Notes under the pieces: model-generated
What the model was told of the DNA's origin: nothing
The model's input: only the letters and a program-made list of their open reading frames with translations
The model's database searches: none
DNA from: Tsukamurella ocularis
GTDB lineage: Bacteria; Actinomycetota; Actinomycetes; Mycobacteriales; Mycobacteriaceae
Direction: 5' to 3'
Length of the DNA stretch: 64,000 nucleotides
Assembly: GCF_024807615.1 (NCBI RefSeq)
Contig: NZ_JANUCJ010000002.1
Span: forward strand, 496,001 to 560,000
Translations under genes and position numbers: made by a program
In this document: in pieces, positions 62,062 to 64,000 of the stretch
Layout of the letters: the number at the start of each line of letters is the position of its first letter
Position numbering within the stretch: position 1 is the stretch's first letter

Positions 62062-63063
62062 ATGGCACACCGCGTCAACACTGCTAGCACCGCAGCCCGC
62101 CCCGCTGATCGGGTGCGGCCCCCGCTGACCGAGGCCGATCTCGATGCACAGAGTCCCGCCGCGGATCTGGTGCGGGTGTACCTGAACGGCATCGGCCGCA
62201 CCGCGCTGCTGTCCGCGGAGGACGAGGTTGATCTGGCCAAGCGCATCGAGGCGGGGTTGTACGCACAGCACCTCCTTGCCACTAAAAAGCGGATGGCCGC
62301 CTCGAAGAAGCGCGACCTGGCGTTCATCGTGCGCGACGGCCAGGCGGCCCGCCAGCACCTGCTGGAGGCCAACCTGCGCCTCGTGGTGTCGCTGGCCAAG
62401 CGCTACACCGGGCGCGGAATGCCGCTGCTGGACCTGATCCAGGAGGGCAACCTCGGCCTGATCCGCGCGATGGAGAAGTTCGACTACGCCAAGGGCTTCA
62501 AGTTCTCGACCTACGCCACCTGGTGGATCCGGCAGGCGATCACCCGCGGAATGGCGGACCAGTCCCGCACCATCCGCCTGCCCGTCCACCTCGTGGAGCA
62601 GGTGAACAAGCTGGCCCGCATCCGGCGCGAGCTGCACCAGCAGCTGGGCCGCGAGGCCACGGACGCGGAACTCGCGGAGGAGTCGGGCATCCCGGCGGAG
62701 AAGATCGCCGACCTCATGGACCACTCGCGTGATCCGGTAAGCCTCGACATGCCGGTCGGGTCCGACGAGGAGGCGCCGCTCGGTGACTTCATCGAGGACG
62801 CGGAAGCGGCGTCCGCAGAGTCCGCCGTGATCTCGCGACTCATGCACAGCGACGTGCGCTCAGTGCTCGGCACTCTCGACGAGCGGGAGCAGCAGGTCAT
62901 TCGGCTGCGCTACGGCCTCGACGACGGCCAGCCGCGTACCCTCGACCAGATCGGCAAGCTCTTCGGGCTGTCCCGCGAGCGCGTGCGTCAGATCGAGCGC
63001 GAGGTCATGAGCAAGCTCCGCAACGGCGAGCGGGCCGACCGGCTGCGCGCATACGCGAGCTAG
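62062..63063 (+). CDS. sigB: Stress/stationary-phase sigma factor SigB
   Basis: A 333-residue group-2 sigma-70 factor. Regions: 1.2 ([29 protein letters not shown]), 2 ([38 protein letters not shown]), 3 and 4 ([19 protein letters not shown]). It lacks the long SigA N-terminus. ATG 62062 is chosen: AGGAGG lies 7 nt upstream and the 12 extra residues of the 62026 start are unconserved-looking. It lies downstream of an ECF-type promoter, so it would be induced by envelope or oxidative stress. Confidence 0.96.
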   Translation: MAHRVNTASTAARPADRVRPPLTEADLDAQSPAADLVRVYLNGIGRTALLSAEDEVDLAKRIEAGLYAQHLLATKKRMAASKKRDLAFIVRDGQAARQHLLEANLRLVVSLAKRYTGRGMPLLDLIQEGNLGLIRAMEKFDYAKGFKFSTYATWWIRQAITRGMADQSRTIRLPVHLVEQVNKLARIRRELHQQLGREATDAELAEESGIPAEKIADLMDHSRDPVSLDMPVGSDEEAPLGDFIEDAEAASAESAVISRLMHSDVRSVLGTLDEREQQVIRLRYGLDDGQPRTLDQIGKLFGLSRERVRQIEREVMSKLRNGERADRLRAYAS

Positions 63064-63081
63064 TCCCGAACCACTCTCTCA

Positions 63082-63116
63082 GGAACCGCGTCGGCTGTCA
63101 CAGCCGGCGCGGTTCC
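63082..63116. terminator. Terminator between sigB and the acyl-CoA synthetase gene
   Basis: A 16-bp stem with one mismatch (GGAACCGCGTCGGCTG, 63082-63097, with 63101-63116) and a TCA loop that is the reverse complement of the synthetase stop codon TGA (63098-63100). Confidence 0.75.
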
Positions 63117-64000
63117 GCTTGTTGGGCGAGAACGTCGCTGGCGTGGCCGATGCGGATCACCGCGGACAGCACCGAGGCGCCGTCGGTCGTGGCGAGGATC
63201 GGTTGGCAGTCGATCGAGGCGATCTCGGGCACTTCGTAGGCCAGGGCCGCCAAGCGGGTCACCACGTCGGTGAGCGCCGCGCGATCGACACCGGACTCGC
63301 CAGCGAAACCGTCCAGCAGCGGGGCCGAACGGGTGGCCGTGACGAGATCCGCGGCCGCAGCATTGGTCAGCGGTAGCAGCCGGTAGGCACGGTCCCCCAA
63401 CAGCTCCGGCACGGCACCGCTGAGACCGAAAGACAGCAGCGGACCGATCCGCGGGTCGTTCTCGTAGCCGACGGCGCAGCCGATGCCCTTGGGCGCCATC
63501 CGCTGCACATGCAGCGTCGACTCCCCCGTCGCCTCGGCGAGCTCGGCGAAGGCGTCCGCCACGGCCTGCGGGCTCGCGAGGTCGAGGCGGACCGCCGCGA
63601 GGTCGGCGCGCAGGCGCCAACGCTCTCCCATCGCTTTGACCGCGACGGGGTACCCCAGCCTGTCCGCTGCCGCCGCCGCTGCCTCCGGTGTGGAAGCCAC
63701 GTCAAAGGCGACGACGCCGATCCCGTACAGCCCCATCAGCTCCGCGCTTTGATCGAAGCTCAGCGTGACGGCGCCCGTGTCGGCGCCATTGCCTGGCAGC
63801 CACTCCCGGACGCGGGTACGGGCCGTCTCGACGTCGGTGCGGTCGGGCCGCGCGGTGTCGGAGACGGGCCGGGCGCGCCACTGCGCGTACCGCCAGCCGT
63901 GGGCGAGGACCCGGGCCGCACGCTCGGGCTCGGGGTATGACGGGACCGAGCCGCGGACCCGCACGCCGTCCTCGTCGGTGACGGCGAGCAGTTCGGTGAC
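63098..64000 (-). CDS. ADP-forming acyl-CoA synthetase / GNAT-fusion type, C-terminal part
   Basis: The frame is open to the right edge, so the N-terminal part is outside. The visible 300 residues begin in the CoA-ligase domain (GVRVRGSVPSYPEPERAARVL, a junction typical of acetate-CoA ligase alpha parts) and continue with an ATP-grasp_5 domain: LMGLYGIGVV, YPVAVKAMGERW and IDCQPIL at the end. Such proteins are ADP-forming acyl-CoA synthetases or the CoA-ligase-like half of protein acetyltransferases. The VCAVGYENDPRIGPLLSFGLSGAVPELLGD region (landmark GPLLSFGLSG) lacks the usual phospho-His-loop glycine pattern, so activity is uncertain. Confidence 0.75.
   Translation of the reverse strand, partial: VTELLAVTDEDGVRVRGSVPSYPEPERAARVLAHGWRYAQWRARPVSDTARPDRTDVETARTRVREWLPGNGADTGAVTLSFDQSAELMGLYGIGVVAFDVASTPEAAAAAADRLGYPVAVKAMGERWRLRADLAAVRLDLASPQAVADAFAELAEATGESTLHVQRMAPKGIGCAVGYENDPRIGPLLSFGLSGAVPELLGDRAYRLLPLTNAAAADLVTATRSAPLLDGFAGESGVDRAALTDVVTRLAALAYEVPEIASIDCQPILATTDGASVLSAVIRIGHASDVLAQQAEPRRL

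Overview
The window is very GC-rich, with dense genes, frequent GTG starts and short spacers, and reads as a chromosome segment of a mycolic-acid actinobacterium (order Mycobacteriales). The evidence is an AftC-type arabinofuranosyltransferase, a Cei homologue, HemQ-dependent haem synthesis, CsoR/CopA, a lysine-rich SigA and SigB. From memory, the order zapE-ribD-type reductase-hydrolase-aftC-msrB...hemQ-hemY-hemE-DUF3000-RNase D-dxs...dut-DUF3093-DUF4193-cei-suhB-ppgK-sigA...sigB follows Mycobacterium tuberculosis Rv2670c-Rv2710. I lean towards Tsukamurella or a close relative, but the genus is inference. I saw no tRNA, rRNA, CRISPR array, insertion sequence or phage gene. The longest gene-free stretch is about 220 bp (24002-24219, the sigA leader), and the other larger gaps are described as promoters, operators or terminators.

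Layout. 1-1361: tail of an acyl-CoA carboxylase beta subunit, a CGNR zinc-finger protein and a small Cys-containing protein. 1436-4195: copper-efflux operon (CsoR operator, 52-aa membrane peptide, CopA, CsoR). 4382-25686: conserved core with ZapE, a RibD-type reductase, a lipoprotein hydrolase, AftC, MsrB, HemQ/HemY/HemE, RNase D, Dxs, a TrmA-type methyltransferase, dUTPase, Cei, SuhB, PpgK, SigA and several conserved DUF proteins. 25759-29142: DUF6226 protein, membrane protein, a two-component system and a DUF6069 protein. 29207-52297: a 23-kb acyl-CoA catabolic island. 52332-64000: rhomboid-like protein, M13 lipoprotein peptidase, EamA exporter, DUF7455, SF2 helicase, YihY, DUF3039, DUF3099, a methyltransferase, SigB, and the end of an ADP-forming acyl-CoA synthetase.

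The island is the most interesting part. A 12-gene minus-strand run (48913 to 37411), much of it translationally coupled, encodes two SDRs, a quinone-oxidoreductase-type enzyme, an HAD protein, a FabG-type SDR, a MaoC hydratase, an APH-type kinase, an ACAD11-like dehydrogenase, a paired FadE heteromer, a phosphotriesterase-like lactonase and a CoA ligase. The HAD, kinase and dehydrogenase correspond to the three domains of human ACAD10, here as separate proteins. Together the set suggests a route lactone -> 4-hydroxy acid -> 4-hydroxyacyl-CoA -> 4-phosphoacyl-CoA -> enoyl-CoA -> beta-oxidation. A TetR-type palindrome (TAAGC-N4-GCTTA) occurs before this operon, between the divergent thiolase and tetR genes, and between the divergent MFS and lipase genes, which points to one regulon. 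A neighbouring block (MFS, second TetR, second CoA ligase, single-chain biotin-dependent carboxylase) may feed or drain the same pool.

Many core genes carry a TANNNT -10 element 6-8 nt before the start codon, the arrangement expected for leaderless mRNAs. I used this to decide several starts.
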